Both the position numbers and the translations under genes were made by a program. Of a stretch of 18,209 nucleotides of DNA, positions 7,682 to 15,783 are shown piece after piece. Under the pieces are notes generated by a model. It searched no databases. It saw only the letters and a list, made by a program, of their open reading frames with translations, and was not told the DNA's origin. Position 1 is the first letter of the stretch. Every line of letters starts with the position of its first letter. The stretch spans positions 1 to 18,209 of the forward strand of contig JAHZJY010000119.1 of assembly GCA_022600695.1 (NCBI GenBank), read 5' to 3'. Source of the stretch: Actinomycetes bacterium. GTDB lineage: Bacteria; Actinomycetota; Actinomycetes; Mycobacteriales; Mycobacteriaceae.

Positions 7682-8896
7682 ATGGCGATAAACCTCGAAA
7701 TGCCACGCAAACTGGAAGCGGTCATCGATATGGCCCACACCGGCGCCGCGGAGGTGCTGCGGCCGATCTCCCGGAAATATGATCTCGATGAGCACGCCTA
7801 CCCGGTGGAACTCGACACCGTGGCCAGTCTGTTCGAGGGCATCTCGGCGGCCAACACCATCTCGTTCGCCGGAGCCGACGCGTTCCGGGACAACAGTGAC
7901 GGACCCAAGGGAAATGTCAACGGCGGCAATATGTCCGCACTGCTGAACTCCCTGGAGATCGCCTGGGGTGATATCGCGTTACTGCTGTCGGTGCCGCGTC
8001 AGGGACTGGGCAACGCAGCCATCTCGGGGGTCGCCACAGACGAGCAACTGGCCCGGCTCGGCAAGGGCATCTGGGCCGCAATGGCCATCACCGAGCCGTC
8101 GTTCGGGTCGGACTCGGCCGCGGTGTCGACGACGGCGGTCCTCGACGGCGACGACTACATCATCAATGGAGAGAAGATCTACGTGACCGCCGGATCACGT
8201 GCCAGCCACATCGTGGTGTGGGCGACACTGGACAAGACCAAGGGCCGGGCTGCCATCAAGTCGTTCATCGTGCCGCGCGAGTATCCTGGCGTGACCGTCG
8301 AGCGACTGGAACACAAACTCGGCATCAAGGCCTCGGACACCGCCGCAATCCGGTTCGACAACGTCCGCATCCCGAGGGCGAACCTGCTCGGCAGCCCCGA
8401 CATTCAGGTGGACAAGGGATTCGCCGGGGTGATGGAGACCTTTGACAACACCCGGCCGATCGTGGCGGCCATGGCGGTCGGGGTGGCCCGCGCGGCATTG
8501 GAGGAACTGCGCACCATCCTCACCGACGCCGGCGTGGAGATTTCCTACGACAAGCCTGCTCACGCCCAGAGCGCGCCGGCCGCGGAATTCCTGCGGATGG
8601 AGGCCGACTGGGAGGCGGCCTACCTGCTGACGGTGCGCTCTGCCTGGCAGGCCGACAACGCCATCCCCAACTCCAAAGAGGCCTCGATGGGTAAGGCCAA
8701 GGCCGCCAGGGTGGCCAGCGACATAACCCTCAAGGCCGTCGAGATGGCAGGAACCACAGGGTATTCCGAGCAGACGCTGCTGGAGAAGTGGGCTCGCGAC
8801 TCCAAGATCCTGGATATCTTCGAGGGCACCCAGCAGATTCAGTTGCTGGTGGTCGCTCGTCGGCTGCTGGGCCTGAGCTCGGCCGAACTGAAATAG
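7682..8896 (+). CDS. fadE23: Acyl-CoA dehydrogenase FadE23
   Basis: Second acyl-CoA dehydrogenase of the pair, orthologous to Rv3140 (about 400 aa; here 404). Recognisable ACAD segments are WAAMAITEPSFGSDSAAV (middle-domain flavin contact), DDYIINGEKIYVTAGS and the C-terminal catalytic motif ILDIFEGTQQIQ with Glu 381. The usual R-x-x-FG-x-P...Q flavin-binding signature, seen in FadE24, is not recognisable: the corresponding region reads DAGVEISYDKPAHAQSAPAA. That fits a subunit specialised to work with FadE24. The frame is open well upstream, into fadE24, but the ATG at 7682 is right because it gives MAINLEMPRKLEAVID, is preceded by GAGAG, and follows fadE24 by 29 bp. Substrate is not predictable from the sequence. 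Confidence 0.94.
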   Translation: MAINLEMPRKLEAVIDMAHTGAAEVLRPISRKYDLDEHAYPVELDTVASLFEGISAANTISFAGADAFRDNSDGPKGNVNGGNMSALLNSLEIAWGDIALLLSVPRQGLGNAAISGVATDEQLARLGKGIWAAMAITEPSFGSDSAAVSTTAVLDGDDYIINGEKIYVTAGSRASHIVVWATLDKTKGRAAIKSFIVPREYPGVTVERLEHKLGIKASDTAAIRFDNVRIPRANLLGSPDIQVDKGFAGVMETFDNTRPIVAAMAVGVARAALEELRTILTDAGVEISYDKPAHAQSAPAAEFLRMEADWEAAYLLTVRSAWQADNAIPNSKEASMGKAKAARVASDITLKAVEMAGTTGYSEQTLLEKWARDSKILDIFEGTQQIQLLVVARRLLGLSSAELK

Positions 8897-8912
8897 CCCC
8901 GTAACCGCAGAA

Positions 8913-8959
8913 ACACGAAAGCGGGCCGCCGGCTGATGCCGACGGCCCGCTTGTCGTGT
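8913..8959. terminator. Long bidirectional hairpin terminator between fadE23 and the antigen 85 gene
   Basis: Inner arms AAGCGGGCCGCCGGC (8919-8933) and GCCGACGGCCCGCTT (8938-8952) pair with one mismatch around a TGAT loop. Outer arms ACACGA (8913-8918) and TCGTGT (8954-8959) extend the stem after a single-base bulge (G8953), giving about 21 pairs. It sits 16 bp after the fadE23 stop and 6 bp beyond the antigen 85 stop, so it can serve both convergent genes. The A-rich left and T-containing right flanks support terminator function in both directions. Confidence 0.85.
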
Positions 8960-8965
8960 ATCGGG

Positions 8966-10092
<1,127 letters not shown>

Positions 10093-10131
10093 CACCGTCA
10101 TTTTTGCGACCGCCCAGCCCCCGGAGCGCCC

Positions 10132-11244
10132 ATGGAATCCTTCGTTCACCTGCGCAAAGGAACGACCCCCCGGCGCCTGCACGCCGATCTGAACGCGCTC
10201 AAGGACGACGAACTCGGCCGCGGCGGCTTTACCGGGCGCACCGCGAATTTCTTTCGGCGACACGACCCCACCGAGTTCCGGGCGGCAGGTCCATTGCGCC
10301 CCGTCGACGTCCTCGCCGACGCCCTGGAACCGGGTGATGCCGTCGATCCGGCCGGGTCCCCCCTGCTGCTCTTCTCCAACCCGGACTGCCGGATCTCGCT
10401 GAGCCGCCGCCATCAGGACATGCCCTTTCACATCCGTCACGTCGACGGGGACTTGCTGTGTTTCGTCCACCAGGGCGAGGGCCGAGTGGAGACCGAGTTC
10501 GGCCCCCTGGCCTACCGCACCGGCGACTGGATCTACCTGCCCAAGGGCTGCACCTGGCGGCAACTGCCGAGCCCGGGCGGGCCGAGCAGTTGGCTGATGA
10601 TCGAGGCGAGCGACGAGTTCCGCACTCCCCCGCCGGGGCCACTCGGGCGGCACTGGCCCTTCGACCCGGCCCAGGCCGTCATTCCCGAACCGGCGCCCAT
10701 CGAGGACGACGAACGCGATGAGTACGAGGTGCGTCTGGTGCACCGGCCCATCGACGGTGTCGGGACCACCTCGTTGTTCTACGAACACAACCCGATCGAC
10801 GTCGAAGGCTGGCGGGGGGATAACTTCGCCTTCACCTTCCATATCGACGACTACAACGTCGTCACCTCCGACAGCGTTCACCTGCCCGCCATGGCGCATC
10901 TGTTCATGCAGGCCACCGGGGTATACGTCTGTAACTTCCTGCCCAAACCCGCCGAGATGGTGCCGGGCACCGAACGCACGCCCTGGTATCACCGCAATGT
11001 CGACTTCGATGAGGTCGCCTTCTTCCACGGCGGTTCGCTCTATGGCATACCGATGCCACCGGGGTTGATCAGCCATGCCCCGCAGGGCGTGCACCACGGT
11101 GCCCCGGAGAAGGCCCGCGAGCGGGCCCGACGCAAGTTCGACGACTTCACCTCGGTGGACTGGAAGGTCATCGCGATCGACACCCGGCGCAGGTTGCGCC
11201 CGTCACCGGCCGTCCTCGCAGCTGACTTGGGTCAGCACGGATGA
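10132..11244 (+). CDS. Homogentisate 1,2-dioxygenase family protein, short form
   Basis: Cupin-fold, probably iron-dependent ring-cleaving dioxygenase related to homogentisate 1,2-dioxygenase (HGD), which opens the aromatic ring of homogentisate. The product is 370 aa, against roughly 440 for classical HGD. Visible family segments are RHQDMPFHIRHVDGDLLCFV and GDWIYLPKGCTWR (N-terminal cupin), NFLPKPAEMVPGT, WYHRN at 286-290 and SHAPQGVHHG at 314-323. His 287 and a histidine at 321-322 correspond to HGD iron ligands. The carboxylate ligand would be Glu 294, one residue further from His 287 than in human HGD. The ATG is five bases after GGAG. Its stop overlaps the hydrolase start (ATGA). No maleylacetoacetate isomerase or fumarylacetoacetase is nearby, so the natural substrate may not be homogentisate. 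Confidence 0.82.
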   Translation: MESFVHLRKGTTPRRLHADLNALKDDELGRGGFTGRTANFFRRHDPTEFRAAGPLRPVDVLADALEPGDAVDPAGSPLLLFSNPDCRISLSRRHQDMPFHIRHVDGDLLCFVHQGEGRVETEFGPLAYRTGDWIYLPKGCTWRQLPSPGGPSSWLMIEASDEFRTPPPGPLGRHWPFDPAQAVIPEPAPIEDDERDEYEVRLVHRPIDGVGTTSLFYEHNPIDVEGWRGDNFAFTFHIDDYNVVTSDSVHLPAMAHLFMQATGVYVCNFLPKPAEMVPGTERTPWYHRNVDFDEVAFFHGGSLYGIPMPPGLISHAPQGVHHGAPEKARERARRKFDDFTSVDWKVIAIDTRRRLRPSPAVLAADLGQHG

Positions 11245-12413
11245 CCTACCAGCGGATCCCCTATCTCGTCGCCTATCGGAACGATTCGGGGGTCCGCGAC
11301 GTCTACGGCGGACTGGCCGAAGTCGTGGCGCTGGAGTGCCACCTGCTCAAGCCCGCAGAAGCCAGTGACACCGTCCTGGTGTTCATGCACCCATCCGCCG
11401 CCGGTGGCGGATATCTCCCCATGGTCACCGCGCTGGCCCGGGCCGGCCATCACGTCATCCACGCCGGCAGCCGATTCCGTGGCAGCGACTCTGCACTGCT
11501 GATGGAGAAGGTGGTGCAGGACCTCGGCGAGGTGATCGCCGACGCCCGGAACCGACTCGGCTACCGGCGGGTGGTGCTGGCCGGCTGGAGTGGCGGAGGG
11601 TCGCTATCGCTGCTCTACCAACAGCAGGCCCAGCACCCGACCGTGACGGCCAGCCCCTCCGGGGACGGCCCCGACCTGACCACCCTGGACCTGACCCCCG
11701 CCGACGGCGTCCTGCTGCTGGCCGCGCATATCAGCCGGCACGGCACCCTGACCGAATGGCTGGATGCATCCGTCCTCGATGAGGCCGACCCGTCCCGACG
11801 TGACCCGGACCTCGATCTCTACAACCCCGACAACCCCAACCAGCCGCCGTACACCGCTGAGTTCCTGCAGAACTACCGGCAGGCCCAGATCGACCGCAAC
11901 CGCCGCATCACCGGTTGGGTCAAGGAGAAACTCGCCGAACTGGCCGCAGCGGGCCGTGCCGATGAGGAGTACTGCTTCGTCGTGCACGGCACCATGGCCG
12001 ACCCGCGCTGGCTGGATCCGGCGGTGGACCCCAACGAGCGCGTTCCGGGCACCTGCTACCTCGGCGATCCGCAAGTGGTCAACGTCAGCCCGATCGGACT
12101 TGCCCGGTTCTGTTCGTTGCGCAGCTGGTTGTCGCAATGGAGCTATGACGATGCCCGCGGCGACGGGGTGGCCTGCGGACGCGATATCGCCGTGCCCACC
12201 CTGGTGATCGGCAACCTGGCCGACGACGCCTGCACCCCCAGCCATACCCGGCGGCTGTTCGAGGCCATCGGGCACCCGGACAAGGAGATGCACGAGATCG
12301 CACACGCCAACCACTACTACTCCGGACCCGAACAGCGCGAGCCGCTGGCGCAGGCGGTCGGCATCATCACCGACTGGCTTGACCGGCATCACCTTTCGGG
12401 ATCTACCCGATGA
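11241..12413 (+). CDS. Alpha/beta-hydrolase fold enzyme
   Basis: Serine hydrolase of the alpha/beta fold, 390 aa, substrate unknown. Strand and oxyanion region: TVLVFMHPSAAGGGYLPMV (44-62). The nucleophile elbow is GWSGGGS at 115-121 with Ser 117. The catalytic acid is Asp 328 or 329 (IGNLADDACTP) and the base His 355 or His 358 (HEIAHANHYY). An unusually long insert of about 200 residues (130-320) separates the nucleophile from the acid and could form a lid. The start ATG overlaps the dioxygenase stop and the end overlaps the CoA-transferase start (both ATGA), so the three are translationally coupled. Given its neighbours it may hydrolyse a C-C bond, ester or lactone in the ring-opened product; that is inference from position only. 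A plain esterase or thioesterase role is also possible. Confidence 0.85.
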   Translation: MTYQRIPYLVAYRNDSGVRDVYGGLAEVVALECHLLKPAEASDTVLVFMHPSAAGGGYLPMVTALARAGHHVIHAGSRFRGSDSALLMEKVVQDLGEVIADARNRLGYRRVVLAGWSGGGSLSLLYQQQAQHPTVTASPSGDGPDLTTLDLTPADGVLLLAAHISRHGTLTEWLDASVLDEADPSRRDPDLDLYNPDNPNQPPYTAEFLQNYRQAQIDRNRRITGWVKEKLAELAAAGRADEEYCFVVHGTMADPRWLDPAVDPNERVPGTCYLGDPQVVNVSPIGLARFCSLRSWLSQWSYDDARGDGVACGRDIAVPTLVIGNLADDACTPSHTRRLFEAIGHPDKEMHEIAHANHYYSGPEQREPLAQAVGIITDWLDRHHLSGSTR

Positions 12414-13615
12414 CCCCGACCGGAGCCCTGGACGGTATCCGGGTCCTCGAGGTCGGCACGTTGATCTCCGGACCGTTCGCCGGCCGACTGCTCGGCGATA
12501 TGGGTGCCGAGGTCGTCAAGATCGAACCCCCAGGCGCCCCCGACCCGCTGCGCACCTGGGGGCAAGCCGAAGTCGACGGCCACCACTTCTTCTGGACCGT
12601 GCACGCCCGCAACAAGAAGGCCGTCACCCTCAACCTGCGCGAGCCGGCCGGCCGGGACCTGTTCCTCGACCTCGTCGAGCGCTCCGATATCGTCGTCGAG
12701 AATTTCCGTCCCGGAACGCTGGAACGCTGGGACTTAAGCTATAACGTTCTGCGGCAACGAAATCCAGGCATCATCCTGGTGCGGGTATCCGGATACGGCC
12801 AGACTGGGCCGGATGCGGGCAAAGCCGGCTACGCCTCTGTGGCCGAGGCGGTCAGCGGCCTGCGGCACATGAACGGCTTTCCGGCCGGCCCCCCGCCGCG
12901 GCTGGCACTGTCCCTCGGCGACACCCTGGCAGGTATGTTCGCCGCCCAGGGGGCGCTGGCCGCGTTGTACCGGCGCACCGTCACCGGGGAGGGCCAGGTG
13001 GTCGATACCGCGCTGACCGAGGCCTGTCTGGCCGTGCAAGAGTCCACCATCCCCGACTACGACGCCGGGGGCGTGATCCGGGGGCCGTCCGGAACCCGGC
13101 TCGAGGGCATTGCCCCGTCAAACATCTACTGCAGCGCCGACGGCAGCTGGGTGGTGATCGCGGCCAACCAGGACACCGTGTTCCGCCGGCTGTGCCAGGC
13201 GATGGGCCGGCCTGAACTCGCGGTCGACCCACGGTTCGCCGACCACGCGGCGCGCGGCCGCAACCAGGACGAGTTGGACACCCTGATCGCGGACTGGGCC
13301 GTACAGCGCCAACCACGCGACATCATCGAAACCCTCAGCGCCGCAGGGGTGATCGCCGGCCCGATCAACACGGTCGCCGAGGTGGTCACGGACCCGCAGT
13401 TCCGCGCCCGCGGCATGCTCGTCGAGCACTATGACGAAGGCGCCGGCCGACCCGTACTCGGCCCCGGAGTCGTGCCGGTGCTGACTGCCACCCCCGGTGG
13501 GGTGCGCAGCGCCGGTCCGGCCCGTTCGGGGCAGCACAACAACGAGATCTACGGCGAGCTACTGGGCCTGAGCGCCGAGGCGATCGCCGAACTGACCACT
13601 CAAGGAGTGCTGTGA
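12410..13615 (+). CDS. CaiB/BaiF family (class III) CoA-transferase
   Basis: Transfers CoA from an acyl-CoA donor onto a free carboxylic acid through an enzyme-anchored mixed anhydride on an aspartate. The 401-aa product shows the family N-terminus LDGIRVLEVGTLISGPFAG, GDMGAEVVKIEPP, the NKK segment (HARNKKAVTLNL), VVENFRPG, and the catalytic aspartate at residue 171 in SLGDTLAGMFAA. The later part includes AAGVIAGPINTVAEVVTDPQ, typical of the family. Full length. The start ATG overlaps the hydrolase TGA, and the stop overlaps the next gene's GTG. In this cluster it most likely activates the acid that the hydrolase releases, feeding CoA-dependent steps. The acid and the CoA donor are not predictable from the sequence. 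Confidence 0.92.
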   Translation: MTPTGALDGIRVLEVGTLISGPFAGRLLGDMGAEVVKIEPPGAPDPLRTWGQAEVDGHHFFWTVHARNKKAVTLNLREPAGRDLFLDLVERSDIVVENFRPGTLERWDLSYNVLRQRNPGIILVRVSGYGQTGPDAGKAGYASVAEAVSGLRHMNGFPAGPPPRLALSLGDTLAGMFAAQGALAALYRRTVTGEGQVVDTALTEACLAVQESTIPDYDAGGVIRGPSGTRLEGIAPSNIYCSADGSWVVIAANQDTVFRRLCQAMGRPELAVDPRFADHAARGRNQDELDTLIADWAVQRQPRDIIETLSAAGVIAGPINTVAEVVTDPQFRARGMLVEHYDEGAGRPVLGPGVVPVLTATPGGVRSAGPARSGQHNNEIYGELLGLSAEAIAELTTQGVL

Positions 13616-14508
13616 GCGCACATGTCACGATTCGCGAGGTCGCCCTGCGCGACGGCCTGCAGATCGAATCGCCGATCCCGCTGTCCGCCAAACTCGATCT
13701 GCTGGCGGCGATCGCGGCGACGGGCGTGCGGGAGGTGGAGGCCACCGCGTTCGTCTCGCCCTCGAAAGTGCCCGCACTTGCTGATGCACCTGAGCTTGCC
13801 GCCGCGTTGACCGACTACCCCGATATCGAGTTCTCGGCGCTGATCGCCAGCCCCAACGGGTTACGCCGCGCCATCGCCGCCGGATTCCGGTCCGTGGAGT
13901 ACGTGGTGTCGGCTGCCGACGGGCACAGTCAGGCCAATGTCGGCCGTACCAGTGCCGAGGCCAGCGCCCAGATCGCCGATATCGTCACGATCGCCCATGA
14001 CGCCGGCGTGACCGTCGAGGTGATCATCTCCACTGCCTGGGACTGCCCCTTCGACGGGCCCACCCCGCCGCGGCGCGTCCTCGATGTCATCGACGCCGCC
14101 TGCGAACACGACGCCGACCGGATCGCCATCGCCGACACCATCGGTACCGCCACGCCCGGCCGGGTCGGCACGCTGGTGGACCTGGTGGCATCGCATATCG
14201 GCGACCGGCCACTCGGCGCGCACTTCCACAACACCCGAGGCGCGGGCCTGGCCAGCGCATGGGCTGCGGTGAGCGCCGGGGTGACCAGGCTCGACTCGTC
14301 GGTCGGCGGGCTGGGCGGATGTCCTTTCGCCCCGGGGGCCAGCGGCAATATCGCCACCGAGGATCTGGCGTACCTGTTGCGGGACAGCGGTATCGGCACC
14401 GATATCGACCTCGCCGCGGCGATCGAGGCCGGCCGCGTCGCGCAGGCCGTCGTGGGCCATCCACTGCCCAGCGCCCTGCTGCGATCCGGTGACCGGAACC
14501 TGGGCTAG
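13612..14508 (+). CDS. Hydroxymethylglutaryl-CoA lyase family enzyme
   Basis: Metal-dependent DRE-TIM barrel lyase, 298 aa, cleaving a 3-hydroxyacyl-CoA (HMG-CoA in the reference enzyme) to acetyl-CoA and a keto compound by retro-Claisen chemistry. Key residues are conserved: Arg 13 and Asp 14 (REVALRDGLQ), metal ligands His 204 and His 206 (GAHFHNTRG), the active-site Cys 237 in GGLGGCPFAPGASGN and Asn 246. VSPSKVPALADAPE matches the family. The GTG start at 13612 overlaps the CoA-transferase stop (GTGA) and has AAGGAG at 13602-13607. The gene sits between a CoA-transferase and a 4-hydroxyacyl-CoA-type module rather than in a leucine-degradation operon (no MCC or HMG-CoA-forming genes here). 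It may therefore act on a different 3-hydroxyacyl-CoA with a branched beta carbon. Confidence 0.92.
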   Translation: MSAHVTIREVALRDGLQIESPIPLSAKLDLLAAIAATGVREVEATAFVSPSKVPALADAPELAAALTDYPDIEFSALIASPNGLRRAIAAGFRSVEYVVSAADGHSQANVGRTSAEASAQIADIVTIAHDAGVTVEVIISTAWDCPFDGPTPPRRVLDVIDAACEHDADRIAIADTIGTATPGRVGTLVDLVASHIGDRPLGAHFHNTRGAGLASAWAAVSAGVTRLDSSVGGLGGCPFAPGASGNIATEDLAYLLRDSGIGTDIDLAAAIEAGRVAQAVVGHPLPSALLRSGDRNLG

Positions 14509-14526
14509 GCCGCGGGCACCGATCCG

Positions 14527-14532
14527 AAGGAG
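14527..14532 (+). promoter_or_regulatory. Shine-Dalgarno that fixes the start of the acyl-CoA dehydrogenase gene
   Basis: AAGGAG is six bases before GTG at 14539. Another GTG four bases upstream (14535) is out of frame. This is the only junction in the catabolic cluster without overlapping codons (30 bp), and it has a strong ribosome binding site instead. Confidence 0.8.
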
Positions 14533-14538
14533 ACGTGA

Positions 14539-15783
14539 GTGGATTTCACCCTGCCCGAACACCTCCCGCCGCTGCTGGCCGAGATGGACGCGTTCATCGA
14601 CGAGCAGATCAAGCCGCTGGAGCGCGAGCACATGCAGTACTTCGACCGTCGCCGGGAGTTCGCCCGCACCGACCTGGACAACGGCGGGGTACCACGCCGC
14701 GAGTGGGAGGACCTGCTCGACGAGATGCGCCGCCGCGCGGACGACGCCGGTTGGCTGCGCTACGGACTCCCCTCGAAATTCGGCGGCCGCGACGGCACCA
14801 ACCTGGAGATGGCGGTGATCCGGGAGCACCTCGCGCACCGGGGTCTCGGGCTGCACAACGACCTGCAGGACGAATCCTCGATCGTCGGCAACTTCCCGCA
14901 GGTGATCATGATGGACCGGTTCGGCACCGAGCAGCAGAAGTCCGAGTGGATCGAGGCCATGTTCACCGGCGGCAGGTCGATGGCCTTCGGGTTGACCGAA
15001 CCGGACCACGGCAGCGACGCCACCTGGCTGGAGACCACCGCCCGCCGGGACGGGGAACACTGGGTGCTCAACGGCTCCAAACGCTGGAACACCGGTGTTC
15101 ACCGGGCCACCCACGATCTGGTGTTCGCCCGCACCTCCGGTAACCCGGGGCAGGCTCTCGGCATCACCGCTTTCCTGGTGCCCTGCGACGCGGAGGGTTT
15201 CCGGGTGCCCTTCTATTGGTGGACCTTCAACATGCCCAGCGACCACGGCGAGGTGGAGTTGCGGGATGTACGGATCCCCGCCGAGGCCGTGCTGGGTGAG
15301 GTGGACCACGGCCTGGAGGTCGCCCAGACCTTCCTTCACGAGAACAGGATCCGGCAGGCCGCCAGCAGTCTCGGCGCGGCTCAGTATTGCATCGACCGCA
15401 GCGTCGATTATGCCTCCGGGCGAATCACTTTCGGTAAACCCCTTGCCGTCAACCAGGCCGTCCAATGGCCATTGGTCGAATTACAGACCGAAGCTCAGAT
15501 GGTGCGACTGCTGGTGTTCTACGCGGCCTGGGAGTTGGATCGCAATCATCATCTGCAGGTCTCGGACAAGGTGTCGATGGCCAACTACCGCGCCAACCGT
15601 CTGGTGTGCGAGGCCGCCGACCGGGCCATGCAAATCCACGGCGGGATCGGCTACAGCAGGCATGAACCCTTCGAGCATATTTACCGACACCATCGCCGCT
15701 ATCGGATCACCGAGGGCGCCGAGGAGATCCAGATGCGCCGGATCGCCCAGCGGATGTTCAGCTTCGGCCGTCGGAAACCCTGA
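14539..15783 (+). CDS. Acyl-CoA dehydrogenase, LvaC/ACAD10-11-type context
   Basis: Flavoprotein of the acyl-CoA dehydrogenase superfamily, 414 aa. N-terminal helices are followed by the middle-domain flavin segment SMAFGLTEPDHGSDATWLET and by LNGSKRWNTGVHRATH. The FAD signature SGRITFGKPLAVNQAVQWPL is intact, as is MQIHGGIGYSRHEPFEHIYR. The catalytic glutamate is Glu 392 in YRITEGAEEIQMRRIA. The gene is followed with a one-base overlap (TGATG) by an APH-fold kinase, then by a DUF6285-like gene. In Pseudomonas the corresponding LvaC takes the 4-phosphoacyl-CoA made by LvaAB and converts it on the way to a 3-hydroxyacyl-CoA. I infer an equivalent role here. An ordinary alpha,beta-dehydrogenation is the alternative, and the intact catalytic Glu is compatible with either. 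Confidence 0.9.
   Translation: MDFTLPEHLPPLLAEMDAFIDEQIKPLEREHMQYFDRRREFARTDLDNGGVPRREWEDLLDEMRRRADDAGWLRYGLPSKFGGRDGTNLEMAVIREHLAHRGLGLHNDLQDESSIVGNFPQVIMMDRFGTEQQKSEWIEAMFTGGRSMAFGLTEPDHGSDATWLETTARRDGEHWVLNGSKRWNTGVHRATHDLVFARTSGNPGQALGITAFLVPCDAEGFRVPFYWWTFNMPSDHGEVELRDVRIPAEAVLGEVDHGLEVAQTFLHENRIRQAASSLGAAQYCIDRSVDYASGRITFGKPLAVNQAVQWPLVELQTEAQMVRLLVFYAAWELDRNHHLQVSDKVSMANYRANRLVCEAADRAMQIHGGIGYSRHEPFEHIYRHHRRYRITEGAEEIQMRRIAQRMFSFGRRKP

Noticed and set aside
12734..12736. Rare TTA leucine codon in a small AT-richer patch of the CoA-transferase gene, as a sign of transfer or translational control
   Set aside because: TTA codons also occur in hisN, fadE23, the lyase and the acyl-CoA dehydrogenase genes, so it is not distinctive.
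13861..15465. Open frame of 534 codons on the minus strand opposite the lyase and acyl-CoA dehydrogenase genes
   Set aside because: The plus strand carries two complete enzymes with conserved active sites. The antisense translation is low-complexity Gly/Val/His/Arg-rich sequence typical of the complement of GC-rich codons, and no domain is recognisable.
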